A DNA stretch of 64,000 bases, from assembly GCF_007858285.1 (NCBI RefSeq), contig NZ_VFIL01000005.1, positions 248,001 to 312,000 of the forward strand. Direction: 5' to 3'. Positions 1-9,032 of this stretch are shown here, piece after piece. This DNA comes from Pseudomonas brenneri (GTDB lineage: Bacteria; Pseudomonadota; Gammaproteobacteria; Pseudomonadales; Pseudomonadaceae). Below the pieces are notes generated by a model, which saw only the letters and a list, made by a program, of their open reading frames with translations, did not search any database and was not told the origin of the DNA. Positions within the stretch are counted from its first letter, which is position 1. The number at the start of each line of letters is the position of its first letter. The position numbers were made by a program, and so were the translations under genes.

Positions 1-1197
1 ATCTTCAAGACCCTGCTCGCCCAGGCTCGGCTGCGGCCGAATATCGAACTGCTGGAGCAACGGGTTGCGGTCGACCTGATCACCGAAAAACGCCTGGGCC
101 TGGCCGGCGAGCGCTGCCTGGGCGCCTACGTCCTCAATCGCGCCAGTGGTGAAGTCGATACCTACGGCGCGCGTTTCACCATCCTCGCGTCAGGTGGCGC
201 CGCCAAAGTCTACCTCTATACCAGCAACCCCGATGGCGCCTGCGGGGATGGCATCGCCATGGCCTGGCGCTCCGGCTGCCGGGTGGCGAACCTGGAATTC
301 AACCAGTTTCACCCCACCTGCCTGTATCACCCCCAGGCCAAGAGTTTCCTGATCACCGAAGCCCTGCGGGGTGAAGGCGCGCACTTGAAGCTGCCCAATG
401 GCGAGCGCTTCATGCAGCGCTTCGACCCGCGGGCCGAGCTGGCACCCCGGGATATCGTGGCCCGCGCCATCGACCACGAAATGAAGCGCCTGGGCATCGA
501 CTGCGTCTACCTGGACATCAGCCACAAGCCCGCCGACTTCATCAAGACCCACTTCCCGACGGTCTACGAACGCTGCCTGACCTTCAATATCGATATCACC
601 AAAGGGCCGATCCCGGTGGTCCCGGCGGCGCACTACACCTGTGGCGGGGTGATGGTCGACCAGCAAGGCCGCACCGACGTCCCCGGCCTGTATGCGATTG
701 GCGAAACCAGCTTCACCGGCCTGCACGGCGCCAACCGCATGGCCAGCAACTCGCTGCTCGAATGCTTCGTCTACGCCCGCTCCGCTGCTGCCGATATCCT
801 CGAACAACTGCCGCGCATCCCGGTGCCGGCCGCCCTGCCCCGCTGGGACGCCAGCCAGGTCACCGACTCGGACGAGGACGTGATCATCGCCCACAACTGG
901 GACGAGCTGCGGCGCTTCATGTGGGACTACGTGGGGATCGTGCGCACCAACAAGCGCTTGGCGCGGGCACAGCATCGGGTGCGGTTGCTGCTCGATGAGA
1001 TCGATGAGTTCTACAGTAACTACAAGGTCAGCCGCGACCTGATCGAGTTGCGCAACCTGGCCCAGGTCGCCGAGCTGATGATCCGCTCGGCCATGGCGCG
1101 CAAGGAAAGCCGGGGCCTGCATTACACCCTCGACTATCCGCAGATGCTGCCAGAGGCCCTCGACACTATCCTGGTGCCAACCACCTACGGCGACTGA
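1..1197 (+). CDS. nadB: L-aspartate oxidase, C-terminal part (5' end outside window)
   Basis: NadB oxidises L-aspartate to iminoaspartate with FAD, the first step of de novo NAD synthesis in the cytoplasm. The reading frame is open from base 1, so about 398 C-terminal residues of a protein usually near 535 are present. Family blocks seen are [29 protein letters not shown], the substrate-loop [20 protein letters not shown] and [15 protein letters not shown], followed by the helical C-terminal domain of the succinate dehydrogenase/fumarate reductase flavoprotein family. The HGANRLASNSLLE-type block and the absence of a succinate dehydrogenase context separate it from SdhA. It runs convergently into ygfX and overlaps its end by about 30 bases. 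Confidence 0.95.
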   Translation: MFKTLLAQARLRPNIELLEQRVAVDLITEKRLGLAGERCLGAYVLNRASGEVDTYGARFTILASGGAAKVYLYTSNPDGACGDGIAMAWRSGCRVANLEFNQFHPTCLYHPQAKSFLITEALRGEGAHLKLPNGERFMQRFDPRAELAPRDIVARAIDHEMKRLGIDCVYLDISHKPADFIKTHFPTVYERCLTFNIDITKGPIPVVPAAHYTCGGVMVDQQGRTDVPGLYAIGETSFTGLHGANRMASNSLLECFVYARSAAADILEQLPRIPVPAALPRWDASQVTDSDEDVIIAHNWDELRRFMWDYVGIVRTNKRLARAQHRVRLLLDEIDEFYSNYKVSRDLIELRNLAQVAELMIRSAMARKESRGLHYTLDYPQMLPEALDTILVPTTYGD

Positions 1198-1618
1198 ACT
1201 TCAAGCGCACCCGCAGGCGCCGATGCACATCGGCGACCTGCGAATCGCGCGGCACACAGATCGAGCGCACTCGCCAATCACCCGGCAACCGGTAGCGCAG
1301 CACCACGATCAACGGCAATGCCAGGCTGTCGGGACGCAACTGCACACGGTGCCAGCCCCGTGCCACGCTCCACAACTGCCAGCCATCAGCAGTACGGCGC
1401 AGGCCACGAACCGACGAAGGGTGAGTCAGGCGAATAGAGCGCGGCAGCGTCCACACGGCATGAGCCAGGCACGCCACGGCACCGAGGACGGCAATCAGCA
1501 GAGGTACATCGAGAAAGCACAGCGCAAGCAGCGCAAGGCACAGGGCAAAGAGATACGCCGCCAGCAACAGCCCCGAGGCCTGCCAGCGGCATTCGAAGGC
1601 ATTACTTGGGCTGGACAC
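1166..1618 (-). CDS. YgfX-family inner membrane protein
   Basis: Protein of 150 residues with two adjoining hydrophobic helices (about residues 14-58) and a basic C-terminal half rich in Arg. This is the layout of the small YgfX/CptA family encoded next to SdhE. In E. coli it was described as an inhibitor of cytoskeletal proteins, but the toxin role is disputed. Its start overlaps the end of sdhE by 17 bases, so the two are translationally coupled on the minus strand. The assignment rests mainly on position and topology, as sequence conservation in this family is low. Confidence 0.7.
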   Translation of the reverse strand: MSSPSNAFECRWQASGLLLAAYLFALCLALLALCFLDVPLLIAVLGAVACLAHAVWTLPRSIRLTHPSSVRGLRRTADGWQLWSVARGWHRVQLRPDSLALPLIVVLRYRLPGDWRVRSICVPRDSQVADVHRRLRVRLKFSRRRWLAPG

Positions 1619-1856
1619 GATCCAGGATCATCCGGACCATGCGTTGCAGCTCCGGGTCTTCTGACTCGGCACGTTCCATGAACCAACCGAACATGTCCTG
1701 GTCTTCGCAGGTCAGCAGCCTGACGTAGAGGTCGCGGTCTACCTTATCGAGGGTCGCGTACACCTCTTTGGTGAACGGCACCAACAACACATCCAACTCC
1801 AGCATGCCGCGACGGCTGTGCCAGTACAGGCGATTGATTTCTACATCTTCGACCAT
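1602..1856 (-). CDS. sdhE: FAD assembly factor SdhE
   Basis: An 84-residue SdhE/YgfY (DUF339) protein. It helps insert covalent FAD into the succinate dehydrogenase flavoprotein subunit. It has the diagnostic [14 protein letters not shown] block (RGxxE motif, about residues 8-21) and the later DQDMFGWF segment. The ATG at 1856 was chosen because GAGGAG lies 6 bases before it on the minus strand and the protein then has family length; the upstream in-frame ATG at 1967 would add 37 residues without conservation. It forms an operon with ygfX and is divergent from ygfZ. Confidence 0.92.
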   Translation of the reverse strand: MVEDVEINRLYWHSRRGMLELDVLLVPFTKEVYATLDKVDRDLYVRLLTCEDQDMFGWFMERAESEDPELQRMVRMILDRVQPK

Positions 1857-1993
1857 GGAGCGCTCCTCAAATAGGGCGCAAGTATACAGGCCCACGCCCC
1901 TCGGAACAGTCGGCTTTGGTCGGGCTGATGAAACTACCCATTTGCCGGGCGCCCCTCTATGATGCACCCATGACTTTCCAACTGCGATGACCC

Positions 1994-2935
1994 ATGGCTG
2001 ATTCTGCTTTCTTCTGCCCCCTGTCCCACGAAGGCGTCCTGGCCGTTCGCGGCGCTGACGCGGCCAAGTTCCTCCAGGGGCAACTGACCTGCAACCTCAA
2101 CTACCTCAACGACACCCATGCCAGCCTCGGCGCGCGTTGCACCCAAAAGGGACGCATGCAGTCGAGCTTCCGTATCGTGCTGCAAGGTGACGGCGTGCTG
2201 CTGGCCATGGCCAGCGAACTGCTGGAAGCACAACTGGCAGACCTGAAGAAGTACGCGGTGTTTTCCAAGTCCAAGCTGACTGACGAAAGCGCTGCCTGGG
2301 CACGCTTTGGCCTGGTGAACGCCGATCAGGCACTCATCGGCCTGGGCCTGGAACTGCCAGCCGACACCGACAGCGTGGCCCGTACAGATGATCTGATCGC
2401 CATTCGCGTGTCCCCTGGCCGCGCCGAACTCTGGGCACCTGCGGCACAAGCCGACACCCTGCGCAGCCAACTGGCCGCACAAATGGCCGCAGGCGATCTC
2501 AATGCCTGGCTGCTGGGGCAGGTCCGCGCCGGCATCGGCCAAGTCATGGCCCAGACCCGCGAGATGTTCATCCCGCAGATGCTCAACCTGCAAGCGGTCG
2601 GTGGCGTGAGCTTCAAGAAAGGCTGCTACACCGGCCAGGAAATCGTCGCCCGCATGCAATACCTGGGCAAACTCAAGCGGCGCCTGTACCGCCTGAGCCT
2701 GGAAGGCACCGAACTGCCCGAGCCTGGCACACCCCTGTTTGCCCCCAGCCATAACAGTGCCATCGGCGAGGTGGTGATTGCCGCCCGGGCCGACGAAGGG
2801 ATTGAACTTCTGGCGGTGCTGCAAGCCGAAGCAGCCGACAGTGGCGATGTGCATTTAGGTGCGTTGGAAGGCCCAGGCCTCAAGTTGCTCGACCTGCCCT
2901 ACCCACTGGACCGTGATCGCGAGATCCAGCGTTAA
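1994..2935 (+). CDS. ygfZ: tRNA-modifying/Fe-S repair protein YgfZ, folate-binding
   Basis: YgfZ is a tetrahydrofolate-binding protein of the GcvT fold needed for some iron-sulfur enzymes, including MiaB. The 313-residue product has the family signature KGCYTGQE at about residues 209-216 with the conserved Cys211, and an N-terminal [20 protein letters not shown] segment typical of GcvT-like folate binders. The ATG at 1994 gives the normal family length. It stands divergent from sdhE, a pairing of FAD and Fe-S assembly factors that is common in gamma-proteobacteria. Confidence 0.92.
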   Translation: MADSAFFCPLSHEGVLAVRGADAAKFLQGQLTCNLNYLNDTHASLGARCTQKGRMQSSFRIVLQGDGVLLAMASELLEAQLADLKKYAVFSKSKLTDESAAWARFGLVNADQALIGLGLELPADTDSVARTDDLIAIRVSPGRAELWAPAAQADTLRSQLAAQMAAGDLNAWLLGQVRAGIGQVMAQTREMFIPQMLNLQAVGGVSFKKGCYTGQEIVARMQYLGKLKRRLYRLSLEGTELPEPGTPLFAPSHNSAIGEVVIAARADEGIELLAVLQAEAADSGDVHLGALEGPGLKLLDLPYPLDRDREIQR

Positions 2936-2971
2936 TCGCCATACCCTTTTGCAGCACCCTAGAGAGCATGA

Positions 2972-3793
2972 ATGAACAAACTGGCGGAAAAAGTCCAACA
3001 GGCGTTGGTGATGGCCATCGATAACGATGACCTGGTTCTGCCCACGTTACCGGAAGTGGCCCTGAAAATTCGTCAGGCCGCCGAAGACCCAGAAATCAGC
3101 ATCAGCCACCTGAGCAAGGTCATCGGCCGCGATACCGCCCTGACGGCGCGGCTGATCAAGGTAGTCAACAGCCCATTGTTGCGCGCATCCCAGGAAGTCA
3201 CCGACCTGCACACCGCCATCACCCGCCTGGGCACCAACTACAGCAGCAACCTGGCGATTGGCCTGGTGATGGAACAGATATTCCATGCCCGCTCCGACGT
3301 CGTCGAACAAAAGATGCGCGACGTCTGGCGTCGCAGCCTCGAAGTCGCGGGCGTGTGCTATGCCTTGTGCCGCAACCACAGCCAGCTCAAGCCGGACCAG
3401 GCGGCGCTCGGCGGGCTGGTGCATCAGATCGGCGTGCTGCCGATCCTGACCTACGCCGAAGACCACTACGAGTTGCTGTCCGACCCGGTCAGCCTCAATC
3501 ATGTGATTGATAACATTCACCCGTTGCTGGGGGACAAGCTGCTGCGGGGTTGGGACTTTCCGGAAATGCTGGTGAATGTGCCCGCACACTACCAGGATCT
3601 TGAACGCGACTCGGCCAGCCTGGACTATGTCGACCTGGTACAGGTGGCCGTGCTGTATTGCCACAAAAACACTGACCACCCGCTGGCCAACGCTGCGCTG
3701 TCGAACCTACCGGCGCTCAAGAAGCTGCGTATCGACCCGCTCAATGAAGCGGTGCGCAGCGAGTTGGACGAAGCACGCTCGATGTTCTACTGA
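2972..3793 (+). CDS. HDOD domain protein
   Basis: Protein of 273 residues that is almost entirely one HDOD domain (about residues 20-215), a catalytically degenerate relative of HD phosphohydrolases used in signalling. Typical features are LPTLPEVALKIRQ at residues 24-36, the segment around residues 45-60 (SKVIGRDTALTARLIKVVNS), and HQIGVL where a true HD pair would stand. It carries no GGDEF, EAL or receiver domain, so its partner is unknown. It starts 36 bases after ygfZ and may be co-transcribed with it. It ends convergently with tctE. Confidence 0.88.
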   Translation: MNKLAEKVQQALVMAIDNDDLVLPTLPEVALKIRQAAEDPEISISHLSKVIGRDTALTARLIKVVNSPLLRASQEVTDLHTAITRLGTNYSSNLAIGLVMEQIFHARSDVVEQKMRDVWRRSLEVAGVCYALCRNHSQLKPDQAALGGLVHQIGVLPILTYAEDHYELLSDPVSLNHVIDNIHPLLGDKLLRGWDFPEMLVNVPAHYQDLERDSASLDYVDLVQVAVLYCHKNTDHPLANAALSNLPALKKLRIDPLNEAVRSELDEARSMFY

Positions 3794-3809
3794 CCCTGCG
3801 CCAACGCTG

Positions 3810-5195
3810 TTAACCGGCAATAAAGCTTACCCGCACCTTGAGCCCTTTCAGCTCACCATCATGCAGGCTGATCTGAGCCAGGTGCGCACGGCAGATTTCT
3901 CCGACAATCGCCAACCCAAGCCCCGAACCCGCGCCCTGCTGGTTACGCCGATAGAAGCGCTCGAACACCCGGTCGCGCTCGTCCAGCGGGATGCCCGGGC
4001 CATCATCTTCCACTTCCAGTACCGCCGGCGCCGTGACCCGCAGGATCACATTGCCACCTGATGGCGTGTGCGCCAGGGCATTATCAACCAGGTTGCTCAA
4101 CAGCTCGTTCAGCAGGGTCGGCTCACCGCGCAACCACACCGGCTGATCCGCCTCCAACGCCAGCGCCACCCCCCGCGCATGTGCCAGGGGCGCCATGGCC
4201 ATGCCCAGTTCACGGGCCAATTGACTGAGATCGAGCAACTGCGCGCCACCCTCGGCAATCGCCCGCGCGCCGTTTTCGATACGTGCCAGGGACAGCAACT
4301 GATTGGCCAGGTGGGTCAGGCGATCCGTACCTTGCGCCGCCGTTTCCAGGGTGCTGCGCCAGATCGCCGGTTCTTCGGCGCGCAGGCCCAGTTCCAGGCG
4401 GGCCTTGAGCGCCGCCAACGGGGTGCGCAACTCGTGGGACGCGTCGGCAATAAACTGGGCCTGGCGCTCGAACTGCCCGCGCAGGCGTTCGGTAAAGTGG
4501 TTCAACGCCCGTACCAACGGCCCGAGTTCGTGCTGCACTTCAACCAGCGGCAGCGGCCGCAAATCGTCCGGCTGGCGTTCTTCCACCGCCGTGCGCAAAC
4601 GTTCCAGCGGACGCAGCGCCGCGCTCACCGCAAACCACACCAGCAGCAAGGCACCAATGGCCAGCATGCCCAGACGCAACAGGGTGTCGGCCATCAGGCT
4701 GCGAGCCATGCTGACACGGGCCTCGTCGGTCTCTGCGACGCGGATTTCTGCCATGCCATTCATGTTCGGCTCCGACACCGCCTTGAGCAGGCTCACCACC
4801 CGCACATTCTGCCCCTGGTACTTGGCGTTATAAAAACGCGCCAGGGCCGGGTAATCGTCGGTGCGCGGCGTGCCCGGCGGCGGGCCTGGCAGGTGTTCGT
4901 AGCCAGAAATCAGCTTCTGGTGAATATCATTGACCTGATAGTAGATCCGCCCGGCACTGTCATAGGCGAATGTGTCCAAGGCCACGTAGGGCACATCGGC
5001 GCTCAAGGTGCCGTCGCGCTGGGACAGCCCGGCGGCGATGGTCCGCGCCGAAGCCAGCAAGGTGCGATCGTAGGCGGTGTCTGCCGCCTCGCGACCATTC
5101 CAGTACGCGCTCAGGCCGCTGGCCAGCATCAGCACCACCAACAGCAGCGCCAGGTTCCACAGCAGGCGCCAACGCAGGCTGCTGTGCTTACGCAT
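3810..5195 (-). CDS. tctE: Two-component sensor histidine kinase, TctE-like
   Basis: Inner-membrane sensor kinase of 461 residues. Helix 1 spans about residues 11-30, followed by a periplasmic sensor of about 140 residues, helix 2 at 174-193, a HAMP-like linker, the dimerisation box DASHELRTPLAAL with His254, and a C-terminal ATPase with ELLSNLVDNAL (N box), DDGPGIP (G1) and GSGLGLAIV (G2). The start at 5195 was chosen because it begins with the membrane anchor and overlaps the regulator gene by 8 bases, which indicates coupling. Lying divergent from an OprD porin and tctCBA, it most likely senses citrate or another tricarboxylate. The ligand is inferred from context. Confidence 0.88.
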   Translation of the reverse strand: MRKHSSLRWRLLWNLALLLVVLMLASGLSAYWNGREAADTAYDRTLLASARTIAAGLSQRDGTLSADVPYVALDTFAYDSAGRIYYQVNDIHQKLISGYEHLPGPPPGTPRTDDYPALARFYNAKYQGQNVRVVSLLKAVSEPNMNGMAEIRVAETDEARVSMARSLMADTLLRLGMLAIGALLLVWFAVSAALRPLERLRTAVEERQPDDLRPLPLVEVQHELGPLVRALNHFTERLRGQFERQAQFIADASHELRTPLAALKARLELGLRAEEPAIWRSTLETAAQGTDRLTHLANQLLSLARIENGARAIAEGGAQLLDLSQLARELGMAMAPLAHARGVALALEADQPVWLRGEPTLLNELLSNLVDNALAHTPSGGNVILRVTAPAVLEVEDDGPGIPLDERDRVFERFYRRNQQGAGSGLGLAIVGEICRAHLAQISLHDGELKGLKVRVSFIAG

Positions 5196-5859
5196 CGCGG
5201 GCTTCCAGCAGGTAGCCAAGGCCGCGGAAGGTAACGATGGCGACCGGCTGGCCGTCGAGTTTCTTGCGCAAGCGGTGCACATAGATTTCGATGGCATCGG
5301 GGCTGGCTTCTTCATCCAGGCCAAACACCTGGGACGCCAGTTGCTCCTTGCTCATGACCCGGCCAGGCCGGGCGATCAGCGCTTCGAGCACCGCCTGCTC
5401 GCGAGAGGTCAGCGTCAGCAGTTCACCGCCGAGGGTGAAGCGCCGGGTTTCCACGTCATACACCAGCACGCCACAGGTCTGCTGGCGCTCACCGCCCAGC
5501 ACGCTGCGCCGCAGCAGGGCCTTGACCCTGGCCTCCAGCTCGGTCAATTCAAAGGGTTTGGCCAGGTAGTCATCGGCGCCCAGGTTCAGGCCATGCACCC
5601 GATCCTTTACATCACTGCGGGCAGTGAGCATCAACACCGGAAGATTTTTCCCACGGGCCCGCAAGCGCGCCAGCACCTCGAAGCCATCCATGCGCGGCAA
5701 GCCCACATCGAGGATCGCCACGGCGTACTCCTCGCTGCTCAAGGCCAGGTCCGCAGCCACGCCATCGTGCAACACATCGACCGTCAACCCGGTGCTCTTG
5801 AGCGCCTGGGCAACACTTTCGGCCAGTTGCAGATGGTCTTCGACGAGCAGGACACGCAT
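5188..5859 (-). CDS. tctD: Response regulator, OmpR/PhoB family, TctD-like
   Basis: Protein of 223 residues with a receiver domain (acidic pair ED at residues 7-8, phosphoacceptor Asp51 in ILDVGLP, Lys in LAKPF) and a C-terminal winged helix (VYDVETRRFTLGGELLTLTS ... IEIYVHRLRKKLDG). It is transcribed first in the tctDE operon. It is divergent from the porin gene and separated from it by 246 bases, so it can act on both promoters. In P. aeruginosa and Salmonella, TctDE activates tricarboxylate uptake; that role is inferred here from the same neighbourhood. Confidence 0.9.
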   Translation of the reverse strand: MRVLLVEDHLQLAESVAQALKSTGLTVDVLHDGVAADLALSSEEYAVAILDVGLPRMDGFEVLARLRARGKNLPVLMLTARSDVKDRVHGLNLGADDYLAKPFELTELEARVKALLRRSVLGGERQQTCGVLVYDVETRRFTLGGELLTLTSREQAVLEALIARPGRVMSKEQLASQVFGLDEEASPDAIEIYVHRLRKKLDGQPVAIVTFRGLGYLLEARDA

Positions 5860-6080
5860 GGTTTTGTACCTCGTTAAGGGGTGGTCGATACCGCCCTGTG
5901 TTTACCAACTCGCGGCGCAGTTTACAGCCGCTGCCTGTGCTGTGAAGCCCGAAAACATTGAAAGGGCGCTGAAAGGTTAGTGAAAGGTTCGCCGATTAGC
6001 ATCCAGAAACGGATGGTTACACCCTCCGAGCTATTTCACCGATAGCGCCCGAAAAACGCCTCGATGCGTTTTCGCCAAAT

Positions 6081-6091
6081 AAGAACAATAA
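6081..6091 (+). promoter_or_regulatory. CA-rich Crc/Hfq-type motif before the porin gene
   Basis: AAGAACAATAA fits the AANAANAA pattern bound by Hfq with Crc, which blocks translation during carbon catabolite repression in Pseudomonas. It lies directly before the GGAG ribosome binding site of the OprD-type porin at 6106. Confidence 0.55.
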
Positions 6092-6105
6092 CGGAGTGCA
6101 CCACG

Positions 6106-7398
6106 ATGCTGTCGACACAGCCCCACGCTTGCCCGCCTGTTCGTTTTTCCCGCCTGACCCAGACCGCCCTCGCCAGTGCCGCAGCCCTTGCCGGCTTTTC
6201 GCCGCTTAGCCAGGCTGCCTTCTTTGAAGACAGTAGCGCGACCCTGGAAACCCGCAACATGTACTTCAACCGCGACTTTCGCGACGGCACCAGCGCCCAG
6301 CAATCCAAGCGCGACGAATGGGCCCAGGGCTTCATGCTCAATCTGCAATCGGGTTATACCGACGGCACCGTCGGCTTTGGCGTTGACGCGCTGGGCATGC
6401 TCGGGGTCAAGCTCGACTCCAGCCCAGACCGCACCGGCAGTGGCCTGCTGCCAACCCACGATGACGGGCGCGCCGCCGACGAGTACTCCAAGCTGGGCCT
6501 GACCGGCAAAGTGAAAATCTCTGCCACCGAGTTGAAAATCGGTTCGCTGATCCCTGAGTTGCCAATCCTCAAGGCCAACGACGGGCGCATCCTGCCGCAG
6601 ACTTTCAACGGTGGCCTGCTGACCTCCAGTGAGTTCAAGAACCTGACGTTCACCGGCGGTCGCCTGGACCAGGCCAAGGACCGCGACGACAGCAACTACG
6701 AGGACATCGCCCTCAACAACAAAAATGGTCGCTTCGTCGGCGGGGCCACCGGCAAGCACTTCAACTTCGGTGGTGTGGACTACAAGTTTGCCGACAAGAT
6801 CACTGGCAGCTACCACTTCGCCCAGCTCGATGATGTGTATCGCCAGCACTTCCTTGGCCTGGTCGCCTCCCGCCCGATGGGCCCTGGCACCTTCGCCACC
6901 GACCTGCGCCTGGCGATCAGCGATGACACCGGCAGCGCGCGCGGCGGCAGCATTGATAACAAATCCCTCAACGGCATTTTCAGCTACGCCCTCAACGGCC
7001 ATAAACTGAGCGCCGGCTACCAGCACATGTCCGGCGACAGCGCGTTCCCGTATGTGGATGGCAGCGACCCGTACCTGGTCAACTTCGTACAGATCAATGA
7101 CTTTGCCGGCGCCGAAGAACGCTCCTGGCAGGCCCGCTACGATTACGACTTCGCCAAACTGGGGATTCCCGGCCTGAGTTTCATGAGCCGCTACCTGTCC
7201 GGCGACAATATCAAACTCAAGAACGGCGACACCGGCAAAGAGTGGGAACGCAACACTGAAATCAAGTACGTAGTGCAAAGCGGTACGTTCAAGGACGTGG
7301 CCGTGCGCCTGCGTAACGCCACCTACCGCTCCAATTACTCGGCCCGGGACGCAGATGAAATGCGCGTACTGGTCAGCTACAGCGTCGCACTTTGGTAA
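6106..7398 (+). CDS. opdH: OprD-family outer membrane porin, OpdH-like tricarboxylate channel
   Basis: An 18-strand OprD-family porin of 430 residues. A long signal peptide ends near SQAAFFEDS. The mature part opens with SSATLETRNMYFNRDFRD, a standard OprD N-terminus, and contains KIGSLIPELPILKANDGRILPQ and the C-terminal barrel strands ending in the hydrophobic residues LVSYSVALW. The ATG at 6106 follows GGAG by about 10 bases; the upstream ATG at 6064 would place 14 extra residues before the signal peptide. OpdH in P. aeruginosa takes up cis-aconitate and other tricarboxylates. The specificity here rests on the neighbouring tctCBA and tctDE genes. Confidence 0.85.
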   Translation: MLSTQPHACPPVRFSRLTQTALASAAALAGFSPLSQAAFFEDSSATLETRNMYFNRDFRDGTSAQQSKRDEWAQGFMLNLQSGYTDGTVGFGVDALGMLGVKLDSSPDRTGSGLLPTHDDGRAADEYSKLGLTGKVKISATELKIGSLIPELPILKANDGRILPQTFNGGLLTSSEFKNLTFTGGRLDQAKDRDDSNYEDIALNNKNGRFVGGATGKHFNFGGVDYKFADKITGSYHFAQLDDVYRQHFLGLVASRPMGPGTFATDLRLAISDDTGSARGGSIDNKSLNGIFSYALNGHKLSAGYQHMSGDSAFPYVDGSDPYLVNFVQINDFAGAEERSWQARYDYDFAKLGIPGLSFMSRYLSGDNIKLKNGDTGKEWERNTEIKYVVQSGTFKDVAVRLRNATYRSNYSARDADEMRVLVSYSVALW

Positions 7399-7418
7399 AC
7401 CTGAACGTCACTTCCCCC

Positions 7419-7429
7419 AATAACAACAA
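7419..7429 (+). promoter_or_regulatory. CA-rich Crc/Hfq-type motif before tctC
   Basis: AATAACAACAA matches AANAANAA and ends 4 bases before the GGAG of tctC (start 7444). It is the second such motif in the same uptake operon. Confidence 0.55.
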
Positions 7430-7443
7430 TGACGGAGTACCCC

Positions 7444-8427
7444 ATGTCCTCATCACTGCGTAAATTTGCCCTGGCCGCCGGCTGCATGCTGTTTGCCGGC
7501 CAATTGCTGGCCGCCGGCGAACCCAAGCGCCCGGAATGCATTGCCCCCGCCTCCCCTGGCGGCGGTTTTGACCTGACTTGCAAGCTGGCGCAAAGCGCGC
7601 TGGTCAACGAAAAGCTTTTGACCAAGCCCATGCGTGTGACCTACATGCCAGGCGGCGTGGGCGCGGTGGCCTACAACGCAGTGGTGGCCCAGCGCCCGGC
7701 GGATGCCGGTACGTTGGTGGCCTGGTCCAGTGGCTCGCTGCTGAACCTGGCCCAAGGCAAATTCGGTCGTTTCGATGAAACCAACGTGCGCTGGCTGGCG
7801 GCGGTTGGCACCAGCTATGGCGCCATCGCGGTGAAAACCGATTCGCCCTACAAGACCCTCGACGATCTGGTCCAGGCACTGAAGAAAGATCCGAGCAAGG
7901 TCGTGATTGGTTCCGGTGGCACTGTTGGCAGCCAGGACTGGATGCAAACCGCGCTGATCGCCAAGGCCGCCGGGATCAACCCGCGTGACCTGCGTTATGT
8001 GGCGCTCGAAGGTGGCGGCGAAATCGCCACGGCGCTGCTCGGCGGCCACATCCAGGTGGGCAGTACCGACATCTCCGACTCCATGCCGCACATCCAGAGC
8101 GGCGATATGCGCCTGCTGGCCGTGTTCGCGGAAAACCGCCTCGACGAACCGGAAATGAAAGACATTCCGACCGCCAAGGAACAAGGCTACGACATCGTGT
8201 GGCCAGTGGTGCGCGGTTTCTACCTCGGGCCAAAAGTCAGCGATGAAGACTACGCCTGGTGGAAAGCTGCCTTTGACAAACTGCTGGCCTCCGAAGAGTT
8301 CGCCAAGCTGCGTGACCAGCGCGAGCTGTTCCCGTTTGCCATGACCGGCCAGGAGCTGGACACCTACGTGAAAAAACAGGTGGCTGACTACAAAGTGCTG
8401 GCCAAAGAGTTCGGCCTGATCCAGTAA
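7444..8427 (+). CDS. tctC: Tricarboxylate-binding periplasmic protein TctC
   Basis: Solute receptor of 327 residues for the tripartite tricarboxylate transporter (TTT). The signal peptide ends around GQLLAAGE. The mature protein starts ECIAPASPGGGFDLTC, which contains the PGGGFD motif that contacts the carboxylate ligand, and continues through MPGGVGAVAYN and the typical WPVVRGFYLGP segment. The start at 7444 is preferred to the in-frame ATG at 7429 because the latter overlaps the GGAG ribosome binding site. It is the first gene of tctCBA, 45 bases after the porin. Confidence 0.92.
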   Translation: MSSSLRKFALAAGCMLFAGQLLAAGEPKRPECIAPASPGGGFDLTCKLAQSALVNEKLLTKPMRVTYMPGGVGAVAYNAVVAQRPADAGTLVAWSSGSLLNLAQGKFGRFDETNVRWLAAVGTSYGAIAVKTDSPYKTLDDLVQALKKDPSKVVIGSGGTVGSQDWMQTALIAKAAGINPRDLRYVALEGGGEIATALLGGHIQVGSTDISDSMPHIQSGDMRLLAVFAENRLDEPEMKDIPTAKEQGYDIVWPVVRGFYLGPKVSDEDYAWWKAAFDKLLASEEFAKLRDQRELFPFAMTGQELDTYVKKQVADYKVLAKEFGLIQ

Positions 8428-8451
8428 TCGCCCCCTGTCATGTAATGCCGC

Positions 8452-8551
8452 TGTAGGAGCGAGCTTGCTCGCAAAGAACGTGAGAGCGCCGCGTCAAACC
8501 AGATGAGCCGCGTTTTCGTTGACGTTTTTCGCGAGCAAGCTCGCTCCTACA
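8452..8551. repeat. REPIN (inverted pair of REP sequences), tctC-tctB gap
   Basis: TGTAGGAGCGAGCTTGCTCGC at the left end (8452 onward) is mirrored by GCGAGCAAGCTCGCTCCTACA at the right end, with about 60 bases between. This is the classical Pseudomonas REP doublet. It sits inside an operon and ends 21 bases before the tctB start. Confidence 0.88.
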
Positions 8552-8572
8552 AAGGTGGCCCTGGAGTTTTCC

Positions 8573-9031
8573 ATGCTCTTACAACGCATTTTCGCTGCCG
8601 TGATGTTACTGGCCTGTATCGGCCTGGCGCTGATGGCCTGGCCGTATCAGGCGGCCTTTTCCTACGAGCCCGTAGGGCCTCGGGCCTTCCCGCTGTTGTT
8701 GATCGGGCTGATGGGGCTGGCACTGCTCTACATGCTGATTCGCCCACAACCGACCAAACACACCGACGATGAGCCGGCGCTGGACCGCCCGACCCTGATC
8801 AAGATCGGGATCTGCGTGGCCCTGCTGCTGGTGTTTGCCGGCACTTTCGAACCCCTGGGCTTCATTCTCAGCAGCATTCTGATTGGTATACCGATGGCTC
8901 GGCTGTATGGCGGCCGATGGTTGCCCAGCGCGGTGATCATCACCTTGATGAGCATCGGTCTTTATCTGCTGTTCGATAAAACCATGGACGTGCCACTGCC
9001 CCTCGGTCTGCTCGACGTTCTGGAGAACTGA
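8573..9031 (+). CDS. tctB: Tripartite tricarboxylate transporter small subunit TctB
   Basis: Small membrane subunit of 152 residues with four hydrophobic segments, the TctB family layout, and the internal FSYEPVGPRAFPLLLIGL stretch. The ATG at 8573 was chosen because CTGGAG precedes it by 5 bases. An upstream in-frame ATG at 8519 would encode residues read from the REP element (FASKLAPTK), a frequent misannotation. It is followed after 1 base by tctA. Confidence 0.9.
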   Translation: MLLQRIFAAVMLLACIGLALMAWPYQAAFSYEPVGPRAFPLLLIGLMGLALLYMLIRPQPTKHTDDEPALDRPTLIKIGICVALLLVFAGTFEPLGFILSSILIGIPMARLYGGRWLPSAVIITLMSIGLYLLFDKTMDVPLPLGLLDVLEN

Positions 9032-9032
9032 T

